Source of the DNA: CAZNLL01 sp964573885
GTDB lineage: Bacteria > Desulfobacterota > DSM-4660 > Desulfatiglandales > Desulfatiglandaceae
DNA length: 16,625 nt
Reading direction: 5' to 3'
NCBI GenBank assembly: GCA_964573885.1
Contig: CAZNLL010000091.1
Coordinates: 1 to 16,625, forward strand
Shown here in pieces: positions 7,004-13,840 of this stretch. The translations under genes and the position numbers were made by a program. The notes beneath the pieces were generated by a model, which was given only the letters and a program-made list of their open reading frames with translations, searched no databases and had not been told where the DNA came from. Position 1 is the stretch's first letter. The number at the start of each line of letters is the position of its first letter.

Positions 7004-7306
7004 ATGGACGAAGAAGAATACGAAAAGAAATATATGAACCTGAGGATCCTGAAGAGCAGTCAGGATTACCTGAAAGACGAAACCGCTGCGCCCACGGCGG
7101 TTTATCCTATCAGAGTGCCGGATGACTTGCTCTATGAGATCCTGAAAAGGCAAGGTCCCGATAAGGCCGACCAACTCATCCACCACATATTCAAACTGGG
7201 CCTGACGGTCTGGAGTGAGCGGCTCTATAACACCGTGTTCGGTTCCCCTCAGAACCTGGAGGAATTCATCAAGCTGGTGAAGAAGCGCTCCAGGGAAGAG
7301 GAGTAG
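7004..7306 (+). CDS. small protein, possible ribbon-helix-helix-like fold
   Basis: The protein has 100 aa from the ATG at 7004. I do not recognise a family with confidence. After an acidic-basic N-terminus, the segment AVYPIRVPDDLLYEILKR looks like the beta strand and first helix of a ribbon-helix-helix domain ('xIRVPDDLxxEI'). It is followed by a second helix (ADQLIHHIFKLGLTVWSE) and a basic C-terminal helix (EEFIKLVKKRSREEE). RHH proteins are usually dimeric DNA-binding repressors, so a regulatory role is possible but only inferred. A GTG at 6980 is in frame but lies only about 12 nt from the predicted transcription start and has no RBS, so the ATG is preferred; its own RBS is weak too. A dedicated promoter lies just upstream. 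Confidence 0.55.
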   Translation: MDEEEYEKKYMNLRILKSSQDYLKDETAAPTAVYPIRVPDDLLYEILKRQGPDKADQLIHHIFKLGLTVWSERLYNTVFGSPQNLEEFIKLVKKRSREEE

Positions 7307-7350
7307 TCCGCCGGTCCCGGCGAGTAAATCCCTTTGGGTTTCCTATGCCC

Positions 7351-7605
7351 TCAGGGCTCATCCTGGGAAGCCCAGTCTTTCCAAAAGGCCAAAAATTTCC
7401 CTTCCCTTATGGCCGTGCCGATCTGCCCCATTAAGGCTTCCAAAAAAAGAGGTTGTGAATGGTGGAGGTCTCTTACGGAAATAGCCTTTAGCGTACCGAG
7501 GGTCCCTACCGCCACAAAGGAAGGGGTTTCAACGATGCCGTGGGGGGTGGTCAACTGTCCGGACCGGGCCCCTCGATCTCTGGTATGGGGTTCAAAGGCA
7601 AACAT
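7351..7605 (-). pseudogene. tgt: internally deleted tRNA-guanine transglycosylase (tgt) remnant
   Basis: An 84-codon open frame is left of a protein that is normally about 370 residues. Residues 1-47 match the Tgt N-terminus (RSGQLTTPHGIVETPSF, VGTLGTLKAISVRDL). Residues 54-78 match the Tgt C-terminus (LFLEALMGQI, then TAIREGKFLAF). The whole central barrel is absent, including the catalytic aspartates and the Cys3-His zinc site. Just before the C-terminal part, the minus strand encodes TIHNLFF in another frame. This is the family motif seen as TIHNLRYY in the E. coli enzyme. A run of seven T (plus-strand A7 at 7442-7448) returns reading to the original frame, where eight T would be needed to keep the motif continuous. 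So at least a large deletion and a one-base shift have occurred. Its ATG shares one base with the qng1 stop (TGATG), indicating former translational coupling in a queuine-salvage pair. A peptide may still be made but cannot be an active transglycosylase. Confidence 0.85.
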
Positions 7606-8570
7606 CAGTAAAAGGTGGTCAGTGTCCGGTGATAGGGCTTTGCATTGAATGGCTCATGCTGGGCAAGATCCCACAGGATCCAGTCAACCTCGAAGGCTCG
7701 AAAAGCCCTGCCCAGGTGCTCCAATTGGCGCCTGATGAGTTCAACCGCCCAGACCGTGTTCGCCCTGATTTCCGCCTCCTCGGGACTTTGCGGTTCAAGG
7801 GGAAGTCCTTGGTTTACCTTTTTGGCCAGAGGGGGGGCATAGGAGAGAATGCCCACATGCCGCAGGATTTGGGGCAGTTTATAATCGGCAAAGCATGTGA
7901 GGCTCTCCATGTCCTTGAGCCGACCCCACCCGCTGCCGCCAAAGGCGCCATAGAGATCAGCCGCAAAGATTTGTGCCCTTTTATAAAAGAAGATTTGGAG
8001 GCCCTTGAAAAAAGTCGTGTCCCTGAAAGAGGGCATTTTCTCGGCCAGCAAGCGGGCCAGATTTGGAGCGGATCGCCCTGCCGCGGCGATCAGGGCCGTG
8101 GGATTGCCTTGGAAATCAGCTGTGAGGACCCGCCCCAATTCCCTCAAAATATGGACGCGTTCTTCCATAAGCTGGAGCTCTCCCTCGCCGTGGAGGATCT
8201 CTTGGAATGCCGTGAGAGAGAGACGGCTTAGATATTCCGCTGAGGTCAGGGGCCCGCCGGCTTCAACGGCCCGTTTCAGGGCGGCCGCCAGGGCGTAATA
8301 GCCTGAAAGCCTCTCCTTTCCGCACTGGATGTGCCATTTGGGCTTTTTAGGGGCGGGCCAGAAGCAGAAATTGATGCTGTCCAGGATCAGTAAATACATA
8401 ACGGTCTTTTCACCGTGATTACAAAGGTGATAATTGGCGCTCCACGGCGGTACCTTGATATCCTTTGAGACCAGGTCGCCACAAAATCGCCTCAGGGCCT
8501 GGATATGGATTTGAACCGTTTTTCCTTCATCCACCACGTATTTGGCGGTGTCAAGCACTTCGAGCACCAT
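7605..8570 (-). CDS. qng1: queuosine 5'-phosphate N-glycosylase (Qng1, DUF2419)
   Basis: The protein has 321 aa and belongs to the queuosine salvage family PF10343. It releases the base queuine from queuosine nucleotides so that it can be reused in tRNA. Family signatures are visible along the whole length: LDSINFCFWP (64-72), LQIFFYKRAQIFAADL (191-206), ESLTCFADYKLPQILRHVGIL (222-242, with the conserved FADY aspartate D229), EAEIRANTVWAVE (265-277), and the C-terminal VDWILWDLAQ and KPYHRTLTTFY. No key motif looks broken, and the length fits single-domain members. The start at 8570 has a GGGAGGG site immediately upstream. The open frame continues to 8714, but the extra residues are unrelated to the family. 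The next gene is a tgt remnant coupled by a TGATG junction, which fits a salvage operon that has lost its second step. Confidence 0.9.
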   Translation of the reverse strand: MVLEVLDTAKYVVDEGKTVQIHIQALRRFCGDLVSKDIKVPPWSANYHLCNHGEKTVMYLLILDSINFCFWPAPKKPKWHIQCGKERLSGYYALAAALKRAVEAGGPLTSAEYLSRLSLTAFQEILHGEGELQLMEERVHILRELGRVLTADFQGNPTALIAAAGRSAPNLARLLAEKMPSFRDTTFFKGLQIFFYKRAQIFAADLYGAFGGSGWGRLKDMESLTCFADYKLPQILRHVGILSYAPPLAKKVNQGLPLEPQSPEEAEIRANTVWAVELIRRQLEHLGRAFRAFEVDWILWDLAQHEPFNAKPYHRTLTTFY

Positions 8571-8604
8571 ATACCCTCCCTGGAAAAGGGTCAATTTGGG
8601 GCAC

Positions 8605-8634
8605 AGGCTAGCAGATCTCCGAGAGTTTTGTAAA
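8605..8634 (-). promoter_or_regulatory. weak candidate promoter for qng1
   Basis: On the minus strand TTTACA (8629-8634) and TAGCCT (8605-8610) are 18 bp apart, and the -10 box sits 34 bp upstream of the qng1 ATG. The -35 is good but the -10 matches only three of six bases, so this is a weak candidate. Confidence 0.25.
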
Positions 8635-8713
8635 CCTCTATGGCCCTGAGCCTTGGTCTTGAAATTTCCTCTGCATGGTGTGATGGTGCTAGCCCGGGGT
8701 GCAAGGAACAGCA

Positions 8714-8742
8714 TTTACATGGACAAGCATTTTCGATATGCT
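8714..8742 (+). promoter_or_regulatory. predicted sigma70 promoter of the PPC-domain gene
   Basis: TTTACA (8714-8719), a 17-bp spacer and TATGCT (8737-8742) match five of six and four of six consensus bases. The site lies 55 bp before the ATG at 8798, within the divergent intergenic region shared with qng1. Its position argues against the in-frame ATG at 8699, which lies upstream of the promoter. Confidence 0.5.
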
Positions 8743-8797
8743 CCAGGACACCTTTTTGGTGCCACTGGGTGTGAACTGCCAAATCAAGGAGCGTTCG

Positions 8798-9214
8798 ATG
8801 AAGACATACTCTGACGGGATTGTGACGGTCTTGATCCTTGAAAAGGGGGAGCCGATCCTGGAAAACCTCAAGCGGGCGGCCGTGGATCTGTCCATTCAGG
8901 GGGCCTTCTTGACCGGTATCGGGGCCGTCCAGGATGTATCTGTGGGGTTCTTTGACAAGGAATCAAAGACCTATAAAGAGAACCGATTCGAGGGGCCAGT
9001 GGAGCTGCTCGCCTTAAACGGCAATATTGCCTGGGAAGGGGAAAATCCGGTGGTCCATTTGCATGCCCTCATGGGATATGAAGATGGATCTGTGGTGGGC
9101 GGTCACCTCCTGGAGGCGACTGTGGCCGTCACTCTGGAGATCTTTGTTCATAAGTTCGGGAAAAGGCTCGATCGGGCGAGAGTGGAGGATCTCGGCCTCT
9201 CACTCATTGCGTAA
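8798..9214 (+). CDS. PPC-domain (DUF296) protein
   Basis: The protein has 138 aa and consists of a single PPC/DUF296 domain. Motifs include LTGIGAVQDVSVGFFD (about 35-50), ELLALNGNIAW (about 68-78), VVHLHALMGYEDGSVVGGHL (about 85-104, with the conserved HLHA and GGH histidines) and a closing strand (VAVTLEIFVHKF). The domain forms trimers. In plants it accompanies AT-hook DNA-binding motifs, but bacterial stand-alone members have no AT hook and their function is not well established; none is visible here. The ATG at 8798 has AAGGAG at 8786-8791. Upstream in-frame codons back to 8699 do not resemble the family. The gene diverges from qng1, and its last 15 bp overlap the convergent gene ending at 9200. 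Confidence 0.85.
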   Translation: MKTYSDGIVTVLILEKGEPILENLKRAAVDLSIQGAFLTGIGAVQDVSVGFFDKESKTYKENRFEGPVELLALNGNIAWEGENPVVHLHALMGYEDGSVVGGHLLEATVAVTLEIFVHKFGKRLDRARVEDLGLSLIA

Positions 9215-9511
9215 GGCACCGTATTTTCCGGCCATGCACATGGCCGACATGGTTGCCACGGCATGGGTGATTTCGGGAAGGGAGATGCCCTGGTTGAAGC
9301 CGCCCAGATGGGGACCGCTCTGGATGGAAAGGTCTTTGTCGGCCTTGCGGCATTTCTGTATCTCGTCTCGAGACCAGCCCCTGTCCCGGAGGAATTCCCT
9401 GAAGGCCTCTTCCGTCATCTCTTGCTGGTCCGCCACTCTCAGTATCTCTTCCATGTGGCGATCTGTACCCATTTCATCAATCATTCGGTCGGTGAGCTCA
9501 TCCAGGTCCAC
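9200..9511 (-). CDS. small charged helical protein, unrecognised, possibly frameshifted at its N-terminus
   Basis: I do not recognise this protein of 103 aa. It is acidic and helical in its first half (LDELTDRMIDEMG, MTEEAFREFLRDRGWSRDEI) and ends in a less charged region with several Met residues. It lies on the minus strand, downstream of transketolase and in the same direction. The GTG at 9511 has only a poorly spaced AAGGGG. In a neighbouring frame, the stretch 9591-9512 encodes another plausible charged helix (MMTRDLEKERALLEG) that begins 13 bp after the transketolase stop and runs into the wrong frame beside a C4 run (9513-9516). A one-base insertion there would fuse the two parts into a protein of about 130 residues. 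The gene is either truncated, frameshifted or correctly short. Confidence 0.5.
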   Translation of the reverse strand: MDLDELTDRMIDEMGTDRHMEEILRVADQQEMTEEAFREFLRDRGWSRDEIQKCRKADKDLSIQSGPHLGGFNQGISLPEITHAVATMSAMCMAGKYGALRNE

Positions 9512-9604
9512 GCCCCTTCGAGGAGGGCCCGTTCTTTTTCCAGGTCCCTGGTCATCATGGGCAAAACCAGTCCATCAACCGCCCTTGCCATGCCCGGGGC
9601 GCCG

Positions 9605-11626
9605 TCAATGCTTGCCTGTCTTTTCACGGACCCGTGCCAGGGCCTCTTCAAAGACCTTTTCAGCGGTGATTCCCAGTTTCTCGTAAAGCACCTTATAGGG
9701 GGCCGAGGCCCCAAAGCGATTCAGACCCACCACCACGCCCCGATCCCCTACAAACCTGTGCCACCCTTGTTCTACCCCGGCTTCAAGGGCGACTCTCATC
9801 CTGACCTGATCGGGGAGGACTTGTTGACGATAGGATTTCGGCTGCTCTTCAAAGACCTCCCATGAAGGCATGTCCACCAGCCGTACCCCCACACCTTCTT
9901 TTTCCAGCCTCACGGCCGCCTCCAGAGCGATGTGCACTTCGGAGCCCGTGGCGATGAGGACAAGGTCAGGATTCCCGCCCGGGCAGTCCCGGAGCACATA
10001 GGCCCCTTTGGAGAGGTCTTGGGCGGGGCCCAGTTGACTGCGATCCAGAACAGGGAGCCCCTGCCGGGAAAATACAAGGGCAACCGGGCCCTTTCGCGTT
10101 TTCAAGGCCACCCGCCAGGCCTCGGCGGTTTCATTGGCGTCACAGGGCCGAATAACCGTAAGGTTGGGAATGGCCCTGAGTGCCGCCAGCTGTTCCACGG
10201 GCTGGTGAGTGGGACCGTCTTCACCCAGTCCAATGCTGTCGTGGGTAAAGATATAGATGACATGAAGGCCCATAAGGGCCGCCAAGCGGATGGCGGGGCG
10301 CATATAATCGGAGAAGACCAGAAAGGTCCCCCCATAGGGTATAAGACCCCCGTGAAGGGCCATCCCGTTCAGGATGGAGCCCATTGCATGTTCGCGTACC
10401 CCAAAGCGGATGTTACGGCCTTGGCTTGTCCGGGCCTGAAAATCCTTTTCACCCTTAATAAGTGTCTTATTGGAGGGGGCCAGATCCGCCGAGCCCCCGA
10501 CCAGGTTGGGCAAATGGGGGGCAAGGGCGTTCAGGACCTCCCCGGAGGCCACCCTGGTGGCCATGCCCTTGGGGTCAGGCTCGAAAGAGGGGAGATCCTT
10601 GTCCCAGGCCGAAGGCAGTTCCCCTGCCATCCACCTCTTCCAGGTATCGGCCAGCTCGGGACTGGCGGTTTCAAAGTCCTGGAATCTTTTTCCCCATTCC
10701 TTTTCTAAGGTCTTGCCCTTGTCTATGGCCCCGCGAAGGTGATCCTTGACTTCATCTGGAATAAAAAAGGGTGGGTCTGTCGGCCAGCCCAGATTCTCTT
10801 TGGTGAGTGTCACCTCATCCGGTCCAAGGGGTTCTCCATGGGCCGAGGCCACATCCTGCTTGTTGGGACTCCCGTAGCCGATGTGAGTGTTAACAGCCAC
10901 AAGGGACGGCCGGTGGACTTCTTCTTTGGCCGCCGCCAGGGCCTGCTCAAGGGCTAGGAGGTCATTTCCGTCGGTTACTTCTTGGACGTGCCAGCCGTAG
11001 GCCTCAAAACGGGCCTTTCGATCCTCGGTAAAGGTCATGTCCGTAGGCCCTTCGATGGATATTCGATTGTCATCATAAAGGTAAATCAGCTTGCCCAGGC
11101 CGAGGTGCCCCGCCAGAGAGGCGGCCTCGTGAGAGACTCCCTCCATGAGATCGCCGTCACTGACCAGGCCGTAGATCCAGTGGTCTACAATGCGATGTCC
11201 GTTTCGGTTAAAGCGCTCGGCCAGAAAGCGTTCGGCTATGGCCATGCCTACCCCGTTGGCGAATCCCTGGCCCAAGGGCCCGGTGGTGGTTTCCACCCCC
11301 GGGGTAAGCCCGTGTTCAGGATGGCCCGGGGTTTTACTCTGCCACTGGCGGAAGTCCTGGAGTTGGGAGAGGGGCAGATCATATCCGGTTAAATGGAGGA
11401 GACTATAAAGGAGCATGGAACCGTGTCCGGCGGAAAGAATAAAACGATCCCTGTCAGGCCATGCCGGGTTCGAGGGGTTGTGGCGCAAGAACCGGGTCCA
11501 CAAGACATAGGCCATGGGCGCTGCACCCATGGGCATACCCGGATGCCCGGACCTGGCCTTTTCCACGCCGTCCACACAAAGCATTCGAATGGTATTGATA
11601 CAGATCTCATCCATTTGGGTCGTCAT
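9605..11626 (-). CDS. tkt: transketolase
   Basis: The protein has 673 aa, the normal bacterial transketolase length. It transfers two-carbon ketol units between sugar phosphates in the non-oxidative pentose phosphate pathway, using thiamine diphosphate and a divalent metal in the cytoplasm. Visible motifs are KARSGHPGMPMGAAPMAY (H28), LSAGHGSML (H68), TTGPLGQGFANGVGMA (114-129), the cofactor loop SDGDLMEGVSHEAASLAG (156-173; Ser replaces the first Gly of the usual GDG, a variant I believe occurs in some lineages), RFGVREHAMGSILNGMALHGG in the middle domain, and THDSIGLGEDGPTHQPVEQL. The start at 11626 follows AGGAGG (11640-11645) and a further G-rich stretch. The open frame runs upstream to 11854 through the neighbouring membrane-protein gene, which is not coding in that frame. 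Thirty-seven bp separate it from that gene, so the two are probably cotranscribed. No other pentose phosphate gene is in the window. Confidence 0.96.
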   Translation of the reverse strand: MTTQMDEICINTIRMLCVDGVEKARSGHPGMPMGAAPMAYVLWTRFLRHNPSNPAWPDRDRFILSAGHGSMLLYSLLHLTGYDLPLSQLQDFRQWQSKTPGHPEHGLTPGVETTTGPLGQGFANGVGMAIAERFLAERFNRNGHRIVDHWIYGLVSDGDLMEGVSHEAASLAGHLGLGKLIYLYDDNRISIEGPTDMTFTEDRKARFEAYGWHVQEVTDGNDLLALEQALAAAKEEVHRPSLVAVNTHIGYGSPNKQDVASAHGEPLGPDEVTLTKENLGWPTDPPFFIPDEVKDHLRGAIDKGKTLEKEWGKRFQDFETASPELADTWKRWMAGELPSAWDKDLPSFEPDPKGMATRVASGEVLNALAPHLPNLVGGSADLAPSNKTLIKGEKDFQARTSQGRNIRFGVREHAMGSILNGMALHGGLIPYGGTFLVFSDYMRPAIRLAALMGLHVIYIFTHDSIGLGEDGPTHQPVEQLAALRAIPNLTVIRPCDANETAEAWRVALKTRKGPVALVFSRQGLPVLDRSQLGPAQDLSKGAYVLRDCPGGNPDLVLIATGSEVHIALEAAVRLEKEGVGVRLVDMPSWEVFEEQPKSYRQQVLPDQVRMRVALEAGVEQGWHRFVGDRGVVVGLNRFGASAPYKVLYEKLGITAEKVFEEALARVREKTGKH

Positions 11627-11663
11627 TTTTTTACCCCCACCTCCTTTTTGATATTTCCACCTA

Positions 11664-12383
11664 TCAAGACCGCTTGTCTTTTCCCCAACCTCCTCCTTTG
11701 ACCCTTTTAAGGATGGCGGGGATAAAGAAAGAAAAACCATAAAGGGCGATCGCAAAAAAGGATTTGACAGACACAAGGGATCGCCAGTTGCCGGAGGTCC
11801 AGACATCCTTAAAGAGATCCCCGAAAAAGGCCAGGACAAAGAGGGCCACAACAATGCCCAGCCCTGTGCCGAAAAAATAGTCCCAGAAACGGATCCGGGT
11901 CAGGCTTATCCCGAAGTTCATGGGTGTAAAAGGGGTGTTGATCAACCTGAGGTAAAGCACCGCCGCAAATCCGTTTTTCCCAATGGCATCATCATATTTT
12001 TTTAATCGTCCTCCCAAGAAATGGATCACACAATCCCTGCCCAGGGTCCGCCCGATAAAAAAGGCCCCGCTTGCCCCGGCCATGGCCCCGATCCACCCGT
12101 AGAAAAATCCCCAGAAGGCGCCGAATACGGCCGAGCCCAAGATAATGAATATGCTGGCAGGGACAAAAAGACAAATCCCGGCAGCAAGGAGCAGGATGTA
12201 GAGCAGGGGGGCCCAAGTACCCCATGTCTCAAAAAAACGGCCCACCATGTGGGGGGTGAGCCAATCCTTGACCGCCGTATTCTGGTACAGGTACACAGCC
12301 ACGGTTAGGAAGGCAAGGAGGGTGAATCCCTTTGCCAGGGCCTGCCAGGGGGGCTTTTTCCTCTGTCTTACGCTTTGTGTCAT
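11664..12383 (-). CDS. TVP38/TMEM64 (DedA-like, SNARE-associated) membrane protein
   Basis: The protein has 239 aa. After a basic N-terminus (SVRQRKKPPW) there are hydrophobic segments at about 18-34, 57-80, 82-110, 170-188 and 208-225, consistent with a polytopic inner-membrane protein. Family signatures include FVPASIFIILGSAVFG, GAFFIGRTLGRD, a cytoplasmic-type loop with LKKYDDAIGKNGF, and the RLINTPFTPMNFGISLTRIRFWDYFFGT motif region (146-173, with the conserved Pro and Asn). DedA and TVP38 proteins are linked to lipid scrambling and membrane homeostasis; the substrate here is not known. I chose the ATG at 12383 (AGGTGA just upstream); a GTG two codons earlier is also possible. Transketolase lies 37 bp downstream, with no obvious functional link. 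Confidence 0.85.
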   Translation of the reverse strand: MTQSVRQRKKPPWQALAKGFTLLAFLTVAVYLYQNTAVKDWLTPHMVGRFFETWGTWAPLLYILLLAAGICLFVPASIFIILGSAVFGAFWGFFYGWIGAMAGASGAFFIGRTLGRDCVIHFLGGRLKKYDDAIGKNGFAAVLYLRLINTPFTPMNFGISLTRIRFWDYFFGTGLGIVVALFVLAFFGDLFKDVWTSGNWRSLVSVKSFFAIALYGFSFFIPAILKRVKGGGWGKDKRS

Positions 12384-12465
12384 GATCACCTGGAATTTGC
12401 CATCCCCTCTTTAACAGCTTTTCGGTAAGTAATCAACGTGCAATGGCCGGAGCGTTCTTTTTCTC

Positions 12466-12492
12466 TTGACCTTCCTCCTTTTCTTGCATACT
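12466..12492 (+). promoter_or_regulatory. weak candidate promoter for the PagL-like gene
   Basis: TTGACC (12466-12471) is followed, after only 15 bp, by CATACT (12487-12492). The -35 is good, but the spacing is short and the -10 is imperfect. It lies 70 bp before the ATG at 12563, in the 179-bp region divergent from the TVP38-like gene. I see no operator or riboswitch there. Confidence 0.25.
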
Positions 12493-12562
12493 TACCACAC
12501 CTTGAACCCCTGTCCTGTCCACGGGCGAGAGGGGGTCATTCCGCACGGATCGAGGGAAGACC

Positions 12563-13189
12563 ATGGGTAAGGTGACCAGAATGGCGGCTTTTTGGGGCGC
12601 TTTGATCGTGGCGGTTTCGCTTTTCGCAAGCCCTGCCCGGGCCGCCCCCTTTTGTGAAGGGCGGATGGCCTTCCAGGTCGTATCCGGGGCCCTCTCCGCC
12701 CTTTCCTGGCTTCCCTCCGACAGCCCGGACCTGGAATACGCCCAGACCAATGTACGCCTGGGATGGATGCTCACAGATCCCAAACCGGTGCGGTTTTTGG
12801 GGAGGGGCAATGTGGAAGTCCTTTTAGAGGTGACAAACTCGTTTGTTTATGAGGGGTTCGGTGACTATATGGGGGGCATAACGGCCCTGGTGCGTTACAA
12901 TTGGGTCCGGCCCGATTGGAAGGTTGTCCCCTATGTCCAGTTGGGGGCCGGCATCATATACAACGACCTCTATAAAGAGGATTCCCAATCGGCCATAGGC
13001 CAGTCCATTGAGTTTACACCTCAAGGCAGCCTGGGCCTTCATTTCATAATCACCGAGGACTGGGCCCTGGATGTGGAGGCCATGTTGCACCATGTGTCCA
13101 ACGCCGGTATGGCCAAGAGAAATCGGAGTATCAACGCCGTGGGCGGCTTTGTGGGGCTCACCTATTTCATGGAATATCTCTGGAAATAG
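12563..13189 (+). CDS. PagL-like acyloxyacyl hydrolase / lipid A 3-O-deacylase family outer-membrane protein
   Basis: The protein has 208 aa. It has a signal peptide (hydrophobic core about 8-22, cleavage likely after SPARA or SPARAA near 27-28) and then alternating beta strands with aromatic girdle residues, ending in an aromatic strand (TYFMEYLWK), as in small outer-membrane barrels. The PagL active-site region is recognisable: VEAMLHHVSNAGMAKRN, with H177 and S179 as the likely His-Ser pair. The family's third residue, a Glu about 12 positions after the Ser, falls on Asn191 by my hand count, so activity is uncertain. Active members remove the 3-O acyl chain of lipid A at the outer membrane. 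The ATG at 12563 is preceded by GAGGGAAG. A later in-frame ATG at residue 7 would remove the positive charges of the signal peptide, so the first is better. The gene is monocistronic and convergent with the ACT/oxidoreductase operon. Confidence 0.75.
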   Translation: MGKVTRMAAFWGALIVAVSLFASPARAAPFCEGRMAFQVVSGALSALSWLPSDSPDLEYAQTNVRLGWMLTDPKPVRFLGRGNVEVLLEVTNSFVYEGFGDYMGGITALVRYNWVRPDWKVVPYVQLGAGIIYNDLYKEDSQSAIGQSIEFTPQGSLGLHFIITEDWALDVEAMLHHVSNAGMAKRNRSINAVGGFVGLTYFMEYLWK

Positions 13190-13213
13190 CGGGGGAAAAG
13201 CTTCTTCCCCCGC
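13189..13213 (+). terminator. GC-rich hairpin just after the PagL-like gene
   Basis: GCGGGGGAA (13189-13197) pairs with TTCCCCCGC (13205-13213) around a 7-nt loop, and the left arm begins in the stop codon. There is no T run after it, so it is only a partial match to an intrinsic terminator. A second small hairpin, GGGGAC/GTCCCC (13222-13227 with 13233-13238), follows. The rest of 13239-13349 holds only a short palindrome (CTCGGCCGAG, 13273-13282) and no gene. Confidence 0.4.
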
Positions 13214-13349
13214 CTTGGCTCGGGGACAGGGAGTCCCCCTTCCGTAACACCTTGATATCACGAAGGCGTCCGACTCGGCCGAGCTCGTGGCGGGCTGCCA
13301 GTCACGCCAGAAAAGGGATCGTCACCCGCCTCAGAGCAAATGTAAATAA

Positions 13350-13385
13350 AACATCCCCGACCGGGTCGCTGCGGTCGGGGATGTT
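13350..13385 (-). terminator. intrinsic terminator of the 2-oxoacid oxidoreductase/ACT operon
   Basis: A perfect 13-bp stem is formed by 13350-13362 (AACATCCCCGACC) and 13373-13385 around a 10-nt loop. Read on the minus strand it is followed by a T-rich tail (TTTTATTTACATTT, including the end of the stem). It lies 27 bp beyond the stop of the ACT-domain gene, which fits the end of the minus-strand operon. It may also stop plus-strand transcription coming from the PagL-like gene. Confidence 0.8.
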
Positions 13386-13411
13386 GACACGGGCGTGGTT
13401 ATGAAGGGTGT

Positions 13412-13840
13412 TTACATGCGATAGAGTTCTTCGCCAAGGACCCTGATCCAGTTTTCCTGCATAATATTATGGGCTTGCTCCAGGCGTTTCGTCCCCACAA
13501 TCAATACGGTGATATCCCCGGTTCCGATGCAGGGGTATATATAGTCTACATTGATGCCGGCCGTTCTCAAGGGTTTTAGAACCGCGTTGAGCCCGCCCGG
13601 ATGATGGGGGGTTACGCAGGCCAGGACGTCATTGACCTCCAATTGATATCCCGCCGTTTTTAACACATTAAGTGCCTTTTCAGGGTCATTGGCCACAAAA
13701 TGGAGTTTCCCCACATCTTCTTCGGTGACCACGTAAAAGGCGATGATATTGATCCCGTTGGACCCCAACAGTTCGCTCAAGGTTGAAAGGGTCCCGGGTT
13801 CGTTCTTGAGCTTCAAATCAATTTGTTTCACCGTCTTCAT
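13412..13840 (-). CDS. tandem ACT-domain amino-acid-binding protein coupled to the oxidoreductase
   Basis: The protein has 142 aa and consists of two ACT domains in tandem. The first covers about 4-70 (QIDLKLKNEPGTLSTLSELL, then INIIAFYVVTEEDVGKLHFV). The second covers about 72-140 (NDVLACVTPHHPGGLNAVLKPL, then INVDYIYPC and ITVLIVGT). The NEPGTL loop is the usual ligand-binding turn. There is no enzymatic domain, so it is probably a regulatory subunit or sensor for an amino acid. Its ATG overlaps the gamma-subunit stop by four bases (ATGA), and its AAAGGAG site lies inside the gamma gene, indicating translational coupling. This suggests that the ACT protein controls, or responds to the same metabolite as, the oxidoreductase; branched-chain amino acids are the natural guess, but the ligand is not shown by the sequence. 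A strong terminator follows. Confidence 0.88.
   Translation of the reverse strand: MKTVKQIDLKLKNEPGTLSTLSELLGSNGINIIAFYVVTEEDVGKLHFVANDPEKALNVLKTAGYQLEVNDVLACVTPHHPGGLNAVLKPLRTAGINVDYIYPCIGTGDITVLIVGTKRLEQAHNIMQENWIRVLGEELYRM

Noticed and set aside
7629..8231. A 200-codon plus-strand open frame opposite qng1
   Set aside because: The minus strand encodes complete family motifs across this region; the antisense product resembles nothing and has no RBS.
9481..9714. A 77-codon minus-strand frame overlapping the tkt 3' end as a separate gene
   Set aside because: Most of it lies inside tkt in the wrong frame; only its last part (after 9591) is interesting, as a possible lost N-terminus of the next gene.
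9932..10708. A 258-codon plus-strand open frame opposite transketolase
   Set aside because: It is antisense to a strongly conserved enzyme and reflects GC-rich codon structure; its translation shows no domain pattern.
11627..11854. N-terminal extension of transketolase by 76 residues
   Set aside because: It overlaps the TVP38-like gene in another frame, and the strong RBS and conserved N-terminus point to 11626.
13222..13282. Short hairpin GGGGAC/GTCCCC and palindrome CTCGGCCGAG considered as a repeat element or attachment site
   Set aside because: I noticed no second copy in the window and there are no neighbouring integrase or transposase genes.
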